Assembly: GCF_018691265.1 (NCBI RefSeq)
Contig: NW_024881283.1
Coordinates: 3,259,731-3,323,730 of the forward strand
From: Tyto alba
Taxonomy: Eukaryota; Chordata; Aves; Strigiformes; Tytonidae
Direction of reading: 5' to 3'
DNA: 64,000 nt
Within the stretch, counting starts at the first letter, position 1. Each line of letters begins with the position of its first letter. The notes below the pieces were generated by a model that did not search any database, was not told the DNA's origin, and was given only the letters and a program-made list of their open reading frames with translations. This document shows, piece after piece, positions 21,461 to 32,300 of this stretch. Made by a program: the position numbers and the translations under genes.

Positions 21461-24400
21461 GACTCGGATATCTGGGCCTGCTGTTCTGTAATTAATCTGT
21501 GATTAAATATGACTTCCCTGCTTACCTGATTTGCTTGATCAGGCTCTTGATGAGCGCAGACTCGATGCGATAAATACATAAGTCTGGAGGAAGTGAGCTT
21601 GGCGGCACCGGTGGTGTTGCGCTGCCTTCATCTCCTTGTCCTGCGGTTGCATAACATGAAAGTAAATGTGTGCTTGGTTGGGTCAAGCTGAGTCCCAGAA
21701 AACTGCACCAAAGTAAATCCAGAGAATCTGCATGTGTATGTATATATATATACGGTCATGTGAACTGTTCTTGAGTCTGATAAGACAGCAGTAGCTCTCA
21801 TACTCCCAGAGAAGGTCCTTCCAGGAGTGTAACCCCAAAATGACTCTCCTGAAGACTGCATGCATCTGCGTGGTGTAGTAAGTATGTATATTTTCATCAC
21901 TGTCAGTGTGGAGCATGGGTAAAAATTGTATATGTTGCCTGATGTAAATAAAAGAAGCTTTCAAATCCAGAAGTTGGAGGCAAACTTGTACAGATTTTGG
22001 AGGCGTTCAGCCTATCTTGCTGAACCTGTCAAGTGCCACACACAACATTTCTCTTGTGAAATTTGCTCTGCCTCTGCGACTTCCCTCTCCAGATGTGGCA
22101 GTAGAGACGGCTCTTTGCTGAATGTAGGGTCTACTGTGGCATAAAGGTGGAGGGAATTGTTCATTGCCTTATAGATCCTAGTTCAATGCAGCAGTTTATC
22201 TTATTTAAAGAATTATAGGTTTAAAGAGTTGTTGCAGCACAAAAACTGAGAAATTGAGGGCTCTGAGCATCTGTCACTTTAGTGGTACTTAATAAATGTC
22301 CTGCAAAGCTCATAAATATTTTATAATCTAGTAGCAAGGAGTGAAATATGGAGTATACTGACATATCTTGTGTCAGCTAACAGGTGAACATGATGAGGCT
22401 ATAGCACAATGTATATTGAGGTATGTACGCTTCTGGCAGTATAATAAATTCAGGTGTTGAGCGCTACCAGATCTTACAGCAGGAAGATTCCTAATGTACT
22501 TTAATGTATTTAAACATATTTTAATTGCAAAAATAAAAGCCTTGATGGCATTGCTGATGCTTTGGTACCTGTTCTGCACTAGTACTTCCCAAGCCTATTG
22601 TGGGTAATTATGTACATGCAGATAGTTGTGAGCATGAGCAGGCTTTGGGTTTGGGGAGTAGGGCTTTGTTTTGATAGTTCTCATTTCCTACCCAAAATCA
22701 ATATTGATTTTATGTTAAACCTGACATGGTTTTGCCAGTACAGGACTTTAGCATGCTATTTTTCTGCTAAGAGATTAATAATTTAAACAATTCATCAATT
22801 GCTCTTAATAAGATAGAATTTGTAATTAAACATGAATTAACTCAGCTGCCACTCTCCCACCCCATATTCTTTAAGAGGATCTAGCACTAATACTTTTTTA
22901 CTGGAATATTATACAGAAATTATTTCCCTTATAATACTGGTTCTATTGAGCAGTCTAGTTGATACTTTTTGCTGTGGTGAGGACTGCAGGCTTTGATTCA
23001 CGTGACAATAGAAGCCCTGTTACAGAGAAAAATACTTTGAAAATTGACTGCTGTGCACTGCAGACCACACATGTTGTCTGTAATGGGCCCGACTGAATTC
23101 TGACATGAAAGCATATCTGCATCCTTCAGTATATTTGCAGTTGTCTGCCTCTGCCACCTGGGAACAGATTGTTAGTTCTGAGTGAATCATGCTGTTCTTT
23201 GTCCCCAGTTGAAGGTGGTCCTTTTCTTCCTCATTTACTTTTGGATGTTCTTGTCCTCCATGTTTTGGGGGTTTGCCATCCTTTCTTTCTATAGGCAAGC
23301 TCTGCCCTTCCGTTATTCTCTAGGTGCTTAACTGTTAAAGGCAGCAGGATATCAGAAGAAGGTATCTTCTATTGTATTGCCATTTAGAATGAAGGTGCCT
23401 AGAGCTCTGGGCTGGCTGTAGGCCTCAGCCCTTTGGCTTACGGACCAGGTTCTGTTATATCACTCCAGAACATCTGCATCTGCTACATGAACATGCAGAA
23501 GATTATGGTGTCCCTGCAACATCAGCTGATAATGAAGCAGGGAGGTGAGATCACAGCTCCTGGCAGTGAGGGTCCCTTTGCTTTTCTGATTCCTTCAGCA
23601 TTCAGGAGTCCCTGGGCATATCCATTAGCAGACAGAGCAAAGGAGGTGAAGGGATCAGGCTTTCATCAGCTCTATTTATTTACCCTATGCCTGTTAACAT
23701 TTTCCTATTGTCTTACTGGCCAGAGGTTGAGTTTTGCTGAGGCTCACCCTGTTCCCATCAGTCTGACACTCCTCTTCCAAGCTTGCACTGAAATTCCATT
23801 GTTTCCACATCAGTGGCAAGATGACAGAGCTGGTTCTGCTGTAGCTTGCATGTGGGCTGTTAACGAGTATATGGAATATGAGATTTTCCAGTGCTTTAGA
23901 CTTCTCATTCTGACCAATTACCAGTGTAGCTATTATGGATAATGTGTCATGGATGTGCTTGCGTCCAGGAACCACCTTGTTCTCTAGTGTCTCTCTTCAT
24001 GCAGCCCTTCTCATGTGTTCACTGAAGTCTAGACTAGGCCTGTAGAGTTCTAGAGACCTGTAGAACTGGAGTTCTACAGAAAACTGCAGGCACTGATATG
24101 GCCACAGTCCATAGCTCACATCTCTCCACCTCCTGGCCCTGGAAATGGATGACTGAACCCCGGATAAACTGCTTGTTCCTAGTCACACAAATGCTCACAT
24201 AATCTGTCAGAAGCTGTGCAGTACTGCAGTGCACTCAAGGATACCAGATCTTCTTGGTGAAACATGCCATTGTCTTAAATCATCTCTCTTTGTGTAGCTG
24301 AAATGCTCCTGGTAAGAGGTTTGTCTGTAACTCAGACGAAGATATCTTTCACATTTACCCATCTCTTATGTTTTTCATCACAAGCAGTGTCAAAGGAGCT

Positions 24401-27400
24401 GCAGAAAAAAAACGTTACAAGCCTCCAAGCTGGTGGTATTGCCATATTGCACTCCACTTGGAAGAAAAATCTTAAAACACCCCAGATACAGTATCTTCAC
24501 CTGTGATGTGTTACTGCTGTATCATAAGTATTGGTAACAAGTGGCATACATCTGTCAGTTGGTAACTTATTGCAGAGCTTCAAAGCTCAATAGGAGAAAA
24601 AAAACACTTCTGAAGCGATGCACTGACAATAAAACTACACAAAACAGGATGATTTAACATCTCCCCTGCCAAAAGGCAGAGGTCCTTCTCAAACATTTAC
24701 CTGGAGCCACCTTTGCTACTGATCAGACACTACACAAACTCATCCTACTAACCCCAGGGAAGAGGGAAGGACGTTTCTGCAATTGTATTTGCATATAAAA
24801 GGTTTTAATGAGCACCAGAAACAATGCAAGAAAAGGGGCAGGGTGCTGTGGCTGGGACTGGGGTGCTGGGAGCTCTTGTAGGAGCTTGGTTGCTCACAGA
24901 ATTGCCCCTGTTAAAGAGCTGGTACCAGAGGTGGAGTGGGTGAAGTGCTTGTGATTTCTAGAGACAAGTCGGGGAGAAAGGTCTTTTACTAGGGAGAGGT
25001 ATTTGCATTTCAAGGAAATGAAACAGTGCCTGTTAACTAGGAATAGGCAGAGTGTCACAAGCATTAAACTAAAGCAAACTGGTTTCAGGGAGGTTTAGGT
25101 TATTGAGACTCTATGGAAGAGGAGGTCAGTGGGTAGAAAATAGTAGAGAAGCATCACCACAAGGACAAACTGAACAGATGCTACCCAAGGTATTAATGTT
25201 CACAGCAAAGTGGAATCCCTGGTAGGAGGAAGGTTGCAAAATCAATTATTGTGCCAGCTGGATAAAATAGAGACCTTTCTAATTTAGCAAAGGTAATTTC
25301 AAGATAGAAGACTGCTCCCACCATGCACCTCCCTCTTCATTTGTTTGGTGGTGATTTTGGCACTTTTGGACTCCACAAGCCATTCAGCTTACTAACCTAG
25401 CAAAAGGTTCATTGGGCTCAGAACAAAAATACAGGCTGGTGAGATAACAGGATGAATGACTCTCCCGGGAGTCCAACACACCCAAAAATAGTGAAATGGA
25501 GGAGGTGGAAGCAGGAGGGAGACCATCCACTTTACAGGGGACCATTGTTAATCCATGCATCTTCTCCAGCTGCCATAGACTGTGGGCAAGACTTTATAAT
25601 CATCCCCTGCCAGTCAAGACGCTGCTGAAAGGGACTTCTCTCCCCAGCCTGCTTGCTCAGTCAAAATTTACAGCTGCCTGTCCTCATAGTGTGTACTTCC
25701 ATTGCCATAACCTGATAGAAGTTCAAGGTGACTGCAAAGTAGTGAACTCTCCAGACAATGGGATGGATTTACGAACATGTGGTAAGGCACCCAGCACACC
25801 TACAAGTGTAGGAGCCTCCCTGAAACTTGTGCAAATTTGAAACATTAGGAAACATGAGGAGAGAGATGTGCTTCAGAGAGCACTGGTGAGCAAGAAAGCT
25901 CTCTGCTGCATAACAAGATACTGTACCACACATCTGTACTCCAGGGGACTTGAGAGTTTGTAACACCTCTCTCTGTGGCATAGTAGATGATAGTGGACCA
26001 AATCACAACACTCTCAGAGAGTCTCACAGCAATTCCCCTCTGCCTTACATGCACTTGGGCAGAGGCTCTGCGGCTGAGCTTACATGGGACAATTAGGATT
26101 TCACTGGTGCACAAAAATGCAGAGTAAATCACAAAGTCATGAATTTAAGCCCTCATCTGTTCCCTTTAGAATATAAAGTTGTCCTAATATCTATTTCAGC
26201 TATTCTATAGTCTACTATAGATGCTGTGGAAATATAACAGAAGATTGGTGAGGATTGTAAACATGCTCAAGTGACTCGCAGCTGGGGTGTCAGAAAACAC
26301 ATATATCATACTAATTGTTGTTTAGCTTTGTGTGCTTGATGGATAGAATGTCTGAGTTTAGATAACAGGCCTGTGAGAAACTTAGAGGCAACTGTATTGA
26401 ACACACTTGAGATTCCTGCCCTGCTGTGGGAAAGATCACGGTGGAAAACTGTGGCTGCGAAAATCCCTGATAAACATAGGTCAAATCATCAGGTTTGAGA
26501 TATTTTCTTTGTTCTCTTTCCAGCTAGTAAGGACCAAGCTCCACAGTACCTGTGACCCTGCTTGCATGCTTCTCCCCAGGTGCTACTGTGGAGATCCCCC
26601 TGGTCATGAGGTAATGAGAATAAATTTACTAAATTTAATAAAGTTGCATTTCATCCGTGGATTTGTGGGTGTGCTTGTGTCCCCCCTGTGTCAGCTCACA
26701 CAGCTGTGATGCCAAGAAATTGGTCTTCAATGAGGACAGCTCACATGACTCCACAGGTCTTGGGGGAAGCCAACCAGCTGACAGATACAATAGGAAAGAG
26801 ATTTTGAAATGGGTAAAAACTGAACAGGCCAAGTCTATAGCTTTTCAGGACACAGTCCTTCTGACCAGGTTTATTCTCAGGGAGGTGGGGAGGGGGAAAT
26901 ATTAGTATTTTTGGCTCGGGTTAATCAGCCCCAGCTAAAAAGAACAAACCCTACAGACAGCGCTACATACATCCTCCACACAGCTCACTGCAACATCATC
27001 TCCCACAGACTGAGCAATGCCAGGCTATGACATACTTCACAGTGCAGCCCCTCTCTTCCAGTCAATCACACAGATGACATTTTCATTAAACAAGAGTTTT
27101 TAAGGACGTGGACTCTTTAGTAGAGTGATAGTGCTGTCATTTACTCTGCAGACAAGACGTTACCACTAGCTGCAATGTTTCTCAGGTGGAAGAGAGCAGC
27201 CCAAGGGGAGCAGCTAGTTGGGGATGTACCAGTTAACAGGAGAGAAACCGGGGCACTTTCAGACAGCCAGTCACATCGTTGTCAAAGCATTTTCCACATC
27301 AAAGGCTTTGATTTGCCTTCAGACAGGACAATTCCAGCCACTTATCCCCCCAGTCCAGCTTCACTGCAACACTTCACAGTGTAACATAACATACTGTAAC

Positions 27401-28216
27401 ACAGGGTAGCTTTTACCCATGACAGAAAATAAGCCTGTGCAGGCAGATTTACGGACATGACAGTGCAGGTGTGGGAGGAAAGGCTGTTTTCTTACCTGCC
27501 CATTCTTATTACATAAAATTCATGTACTTGTCAGAGCTTAGTGTGGTGAGGCCACACCATTTCAGTAGATCACTCTGCTGTATATTTTATGATGGATTTC
27601 TTATACTAAAAATGCAAAAGTGGCTGAACTTCTAAGAAATTAATCTTAATCCATCCTTCTTTGGAAAGGGACTTAGATAAGGAACATCAAATACTAGAGA
27701 CAGAGAAAAAACACCATTGGGCAATTAAGGTCTTTGCAGAAAACAACATTCATGTGGAAGTCAGGTCTCACCTGTCTTGCTCCAGGAACTTGCACCACCA
27801 CAACCGAAGTCACCGTGACTTAGAATAGTATCTTTCCTCTCACAGTTTATGGCACTAAACATCAAGTGCAACGGAAGAACCTTCAATTTTACACATACTC
27901 TGCTAGTTCAGTGGAGAGAAAGCTCCTCCCTACATGACAGTGACAGTTTTATTGAGACAAAGTTTGTGTGAACGGGTCTCTACACACATACCATTTCTTC
28001 CCAACTTTTTTTTTCAGTTTTAACTGTAAAGTTAGTACACTAAGTAGTAATGGTCATTTCTTTTAAATAAATCCAAAGAAAATGGTAAAGGTCTGTACGG
28101 GACTGCCTGCTCAAGAGCACATTCTTATTTTGGAAGAACAATGACATTTACAACCAGCCAGCATATTTTTCCTTTTTCATTATACAGTTACTGAACAGAA
28201 GAGGGAGACTGAGTAG
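21461..28216. other. Intergenic region HNRNPR-ATP5IF1
   Basis: About 6.7 kb of moderate GC content. I see no coding exon, RNA gene or well-defined mobile element. The longest frame (23433-23942, 169 codons) has no recognisable motif and no island promoter. In human these two neighbours are several megabases apart, so a synteny breakpoint may lie in this stretch. Confidence 0.6.
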
Positions 28217-28222
28217 TTTATT
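28217..28222 (-). terminator. ATP5IF1: ATP5IF1 polyadenylation signal
   Basis: AATAAA on the minus strand, 124 bases downstream of the ATP5IF1 stop codon. This fits a short 3' UTR. It is the first canonical signal after the stop. Confidence 0.7.
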
Positions 28223-28345
28223 TGGCATTGCTGTAGAGCACTGTATAATTGGATGAATTTGGATTATGTAGACCAATACATAGTTTTAAACGCTGTTTTA
28301 CACCACAAGCAGTATTGGCCATGCACATTCAACAACAGCACCAGC

Positions 28346-28487
28346 TCAGTCATCGTCTTTAAGTTTCTTAATCTTATACTTATGACGCTCAATTTCTTTC
28401 TGCAGACGCTCTATCTCTTTCTTGTGGTGATCGATCTCCTCCTCATGGTGCTCCCGCAAGGCCGCGAGCTGCTCCCTCTCCTTCTCC
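28346..28487 (-). CDS. ATP5IF1: ATP5IF1 exon 3 coding part
   Basis: 142 bases to the stop. The acceptor is tttcttgcag. It encodes the coiled coil from [14 protein letters not shown] to KKLKDDD and the TGA stop (28346-28348). Confidence 0.96.
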
Positions 28488-28889
28488 CTGCAAGAAAGCA
28501 CGGCACAGAGCGCGGCGGCAGGGCCGCGGCGGCGGGTGAGGCTGGCCGGGGCCCAGCGGCAGGCCCCCCCGCCGGGCCGCCAGCCCCGCTGCGCCCCGCT
28601 CACCTGAAGTACCGCTCCTCCTCGGCCGCCTGCTTCTTCCCGAAGGCGCCCCCGGCCTCGCGGATCGCGCCGCCGCCGCCGCCGCCCTTCCCGGCACCTT
28701 TGCCCAGCTCGCCCAGCTGCGGGGAGAGACAGCGGTGAGCGCGGGAAGGAAGGACGGACGGACGGACGGACGGACAGACAGAGGAGACCCAGCCCGCCTC
28801 GCGCCCACCTGGTCGGCGCCCGATCCCGAGCTCCAGCGCTGCTGCTGCAGCACGAGCGCCCCGCGCAGCGCGCGCGCAGCCGCCGCCAT
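28346..28889 (-). CDS. ATP5IF1: ATP synthase inhibitory factor subunit 1 (IF1), mitochondrial
   Basis: IF1 is a small mitochondrial-matrix protein that binds F1-ATPase and blocks ATP hydrolysis when the proton gradient collapses. Three coding exons (28809-28889, 28604-28716, 28346-28487) give 111 residues against about 106 in human. Residues 1-25, [20 protein letters not shown] and onward, are Ala/Arg-rich without acids and fit a matrix-targeting peptide. A glycine run (G38-G43) follows. The inhibitory segment [20 protein letters not shown] is residues 45-64, and the C-terminal antiparallel coiled coil runs from about 70 to 108. The pH-sensing histidine cluster is kept (H78, H79, H85, H86, H100). 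The start ATG has a strong GCCGCC-like context on the minus strand. The gene is head to head with DNAJC8, 377 bases between start codons. It is intact, with no unusual codon use apart from the high-GC first two exons. Confidence 0.97.
28604..28716 (-). CDS. ATP5IF1: ATP5IF1 exon 2
   Basis: 113 bases. The acceptor is tctccccgcag. It encodes [10 protein letters not shown], six glycines, then the minimal inhibitory segment through YFR. The donor is TACTTCAG|gtgagc, phase 2. Confidence 0.95.
28751..28780. repeat. (GGAC)n microsatellite
   Basis: About six units of ggac followed by agacag, in ATP5IF1 intron 1. Simple repeat. Confidence 0.9.
28809..28889 (-). CDS. ATP5IF1: ATP5IF1 exon 1 coding part
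   Basis: 27 codons, [10 protein letters not shown] to SGSGADQ. The donor is GACCAG|gtgggc, phase 0. It holds the targeting peptide. Confidence 0.95.
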
Positions 28890-29230
28890 GGCCACCTGCC
28901 CTTGGAGAGACGCGCCCGGTGGAGATGGGCGGGGCGGCGCGCAGCCCGTCGCGTCACGACCCGCGCGTGCGCAGCCTTCGTTCCTCCCCCCCCCCCCACA
29001 CCCCCACACCCCCACATCCCCCCGCCCCACTCCAGGCCCGGTGCAGCCCGGCCTCCGCACCCCCTGCGCTTCCCTGCCCCGCGGCGCGGCGGGAGCGCAG
29101 CAGAAGCCCGCCCGGTTCCACCGGGCAGCGACGGAAGGAGGCGGGGGGGGGAAGGGGAGGTGGGGCCTGTTGCTATGGCGCGGGCAGCGGTCACGTGCCG
29201 AGGGCGCCGCCGGCCTCAGCGCCGTGCTCA

Positions 29231-29247
29231 CGTGCGCGCGCGCGCGG
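29231..29247. repeat. Alternating CG tract
   Basis: About eight consecutive gc dinucleotides between the second and third E-box of the DNAJC8 promoter. Alternating CG is Z-DNA-prone. Confidence 0.85.
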
Positions 29248-29266
29248 CGTCACGTGGTGGCTGGCG

Positions 29267-29338
29267 ATGGCGGCGGCGGCGGGGGAGCCCGGGGCGGGAG
29301 GTGCCGCCGAGGAGGCGTTCCTCACCTTCTACAACGAG
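29267..29338 (+). CDS. DNAJC8: DNAJC8 exon 1 coding part
   Basis: 24 codons, [14 protein letters not shown] to FYNE. The donor is GAG|gtaccg, phase 0. Inside the CpG island. Confidence 0.95.
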
Positions 29339-32300
29339 GTACCGGCGCCTCAGCGTCGTCGGGGCGGCGGGCGGCTCTGCCCTGCCCCGCCCCTCGGGCC
29401 CTGCCCTCCCGCGGCCGGCGCTCGGCGGCCTCCCCCTCCCCGCGGCCGGGCCTGGCGGGCCGCGGGGCGCCGGGCCCGGCCCGGCCCGGCCGCCTTGAGG
29501 CTGCCCCGGGCCGCGGGCGGGCGGGCGGTGCCGGGCAGCGGGCGAGCGAACGGCCGGGGTGGGCGAGCGGTGGATGCCGACGGGGTCGTGATCGGGACGG
29601 GGGGAGCGGGCGCTCCCCGTCCCCGCTGCCCTCCGGAAAGCCCCCGCTATGGCTGGGGGAAGGAGCCAAGCCTGCAGTCCCCATCTCGCTCCCTCGGATA
29701 AACCCAGCGGGAGTTGTGCGCTCCGCGGTCTGTGAACGTGTCCCCCCGCTGTGCCCCACTGCTTGGCCTTTTCGTGGACAAACTGTCATCTGGGAAGGTG
29801 CGTGGGGCCCCTCTCGCTCAGCCTGTGCTAGTCTCCGTTACTTCGTGCGCAGCTTCGATGTGTTTAGCTGAGTCTGCCCGCAGGAAGGTAGTGCCGGTTT
29901 GGTGGATGCTTATTTCTTTAAATAAAGGTGAACGTTAAATGTGAATGCATGGCTTGGTTTGGCTTAGTACTGGAAAGAACAAAAAGCAAAGTGAACTGAA
30001 CTAAACAACCTGTAGTCAGAATTAAGCGGGCTTGTATACTTGCACCGGTATCACTTAGTGTGTTTCATGGGCTATCCCGCCAACAGTGGGTTAAAAGCAG
30101 CAGTGCAGTAGGCTTCCAAGGAATCGCAATGACAGGCAGGTATAAGAGCAAAGCGAGGGGAAAAGCCACAGCTGTTGAGCAAGCTATAAGAGAGACAGGC
30201 AGAAGTTCTGTCTAGGGTTTTTTATAGTTAAAATGTAATGTTAAAAATACTGTCATGCTGTGGAGAAGGCTGAAAAATGTGCTCTGCTAGAGCTTGAATA
30301 AAATAACTACAGGCTTGGGATGAGCAAGACTTATTGTGAATTGTAGTACAGGACGAGGATGACTGGCACAGTAATCACATGGGAAAACAGGTAAGTGCAT
30401 TGTGATGGTTAGTTAATATAGGTTTCTCTTGTTCTTCAGGTAAAGCAAATTGAAAAACGAGACTCTGTTTTAACATCAAAAAACCAAATTGACAGACTGA
30501 CCCGACCTGGATCTTCCTATTTCAACCTGAACCCTTTTGAGGTTAGTTTGAAAGTTTTATTCTCCCTTCTGACTTGCTATACCAGCTTCCAGATTTACTG
30601 GGTATTTATTTCAGTAAAAAGACCAAACATAAAGAAAGAAAAACATTTTCTAGATGTAGATTACTATGCGGAAGGTTTACAGAAGACAGAAAGATGGTTT
30701 ATGTGTACTCACTCTCTTTTTCACTCTTTTATGGCAGGCACAAACTATATTCTTATGAGACATTTCCCTTGTGCAGCAGCACTAGAAGATTTTGAAGATT
30801 AATGCTAGGTTTCTGAACGAAAACATAACAGCTACAGGTGGCATAAACGTCAGGTTCTGTTCTGAGCACTCTTGACTTGTCATTTCTGGTTGTGTTGCTT
30901 ATTTTGGATGTTCCTCCCACTGAACTTGCATAGTGTATATAATGAGAGGACTTTCACTACTCATGCAAGTGAGCAATCTTTGAGGAGTCACTGGAGAACA
31001 GATAATTCCCTTGCACATGACAGTTTGATTCCAGTTTCAGTCAGTTATAAAGTCTTAACAAGTGTGAAAGCCTGAGGAAGGCAGTAAGTAAAACAATCTG
31101 GTGTTCATCTGGAGCTGTCTTTCCTTGTGTGTGTTTCTTTCTGATACCATCTTTGTCTGTGTTTTTCAAGCTGCAGGTGCTTTTTGTAGTCTCAGTTTAG
31201 GACTGGTCAGCCAGATCAGTTGGCAGATTCACCTTGACAGCGTTCGGTTCTGTGTAGATCATAGCATTTGACTTGGAGAGTAAATTAAGAAAGCCATTTA
31301 GAAGTAGACTGTAGCTTTCCTGTGAGAGAGTTTTTTATTTGCATATTCTTAGTGTCAGACCAGCGTCTGCATTGAGTAGGCTCACTTGTTGCTTATGACT
31401 TCTGTTCAGTAAATTAATTCACAAAAGAGCTCCCAAACTCTGCCACATCCCAAAAGATCAGTAGACAAGTGGACTCGTTCACGGAAACCAGACAGTAAAA
31501 CTCTCCTGTGTTCTTTCAAAATTATAATGAATAAATTCATACAAAGTAATATGTTTCCTGCCCAGAGTTCTCAGTTATGAATGATCCAATGATGTCCCAA
31601 GGCCACCATATGCTTCCATTTCTGCCAAACTAAGCATTGCTACAGTACTGGTTGAAGGTTTAGACCAATTGTGGCTATTTAGGGATGGCAGCTGTCAACA
31701 TGAGACTCAAGTGTGGAAAGGACATTGATATACAAAGAGGAATCTAGCATTGATAGAGGTAGAATGTCCCAAATAATGGTGTCTCTTAAAATGTTTCTGT
31801 TTTACTAGGTAAAAACTCATGTCCTGAAGCAGCTCCCTGATGGGGGGAGCTTTCTGGCGTTGTGTCTCTATGCCAGTGAACCAACTGTTTAGAGCTTGCT
31901 GCCAGGAACCTGAAACATGGGGAGTATCATCGAACTTGCTCTGCTCTCATGGTCTCTTTTAGGTACTGCAGATGGATCCTGAAGCCACAGATGAAGAGAT
32001 AAAGAAAAGATTTCGGCAGGTATTTGGCTTTTGCACTTGAAGTCTCTGGAAGGAAACCAGAAGCTCTGTAGAGATTGTTCAGCTGTGCTTGGGAACAGAA
32101 AAATGGTGGTAAATCTATATCCAAGTAGAGGAGTAGACATTTGGGAAGGAATCATAGAATGGTTTGGGTTGGAAAGTACCCCAAAGACAATCTAGTTCCA
32201 AAACCCTGCCATGGGCAGGCACACCTTCCTCTAGACCAGGTTGCTCCAAGCCCCGTCCAACCTGGCTTTGAACCCTTCCAGGGAGGGGGCAGCCACATCT

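Larger units (their letters stand above)
28440..29680. promoter_or_regulatory. Shared CpG-island bidirectional promoter, ATP5IF1 / DNAJC8
   Basis: The island covers the first exons of both genes. Between the two start codons (28889 and 29267) lie a GC box (gggcggggcgg, about 28927), an NRF1-like element (cgcgcgtgcgcagcc, 28962-28976), a C-rich tract (28987-29020), an RFX-like half site (gttgctatgg, 29169-29178) and three CACGTG E-boxes (29192-29197, 29229-29234, 29251-29256). NRF1 control fits a mitochondrial gene and CACGTG fits MYC/USF/TFE factors; the assignments are inference from motifs. There is no TATA box, as expected for an island promoter. Confidence 0.85.

Noticed and set aside
20209..21495. 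428-codon plus-strand open frame and overlapping minus-strand frames
   Set aside because: They lie in the HNRNPR CpG island, where high GC removes stop codons in several frames on both strands. The translation is low-complexity Pro/Arg/Ala with no motif.
23433..23942. 169-codon plus-strand frame in the HNRNPR-ATP5IF1 gap
   Set aside because: The translation is Cys/Tyr/Leu-scattered without motifs and no regulatory context is visible; probably chance.
28735..29871. 378-codon plus-strand open frame over the ATP5IF1/DNAJC8 promoter
   Set aside because: It runs antisense through ATP5IF1 exon 1 and past the DNAJC8 exon 1 donor. It is a GC-composition artefact with no recognisable domain.
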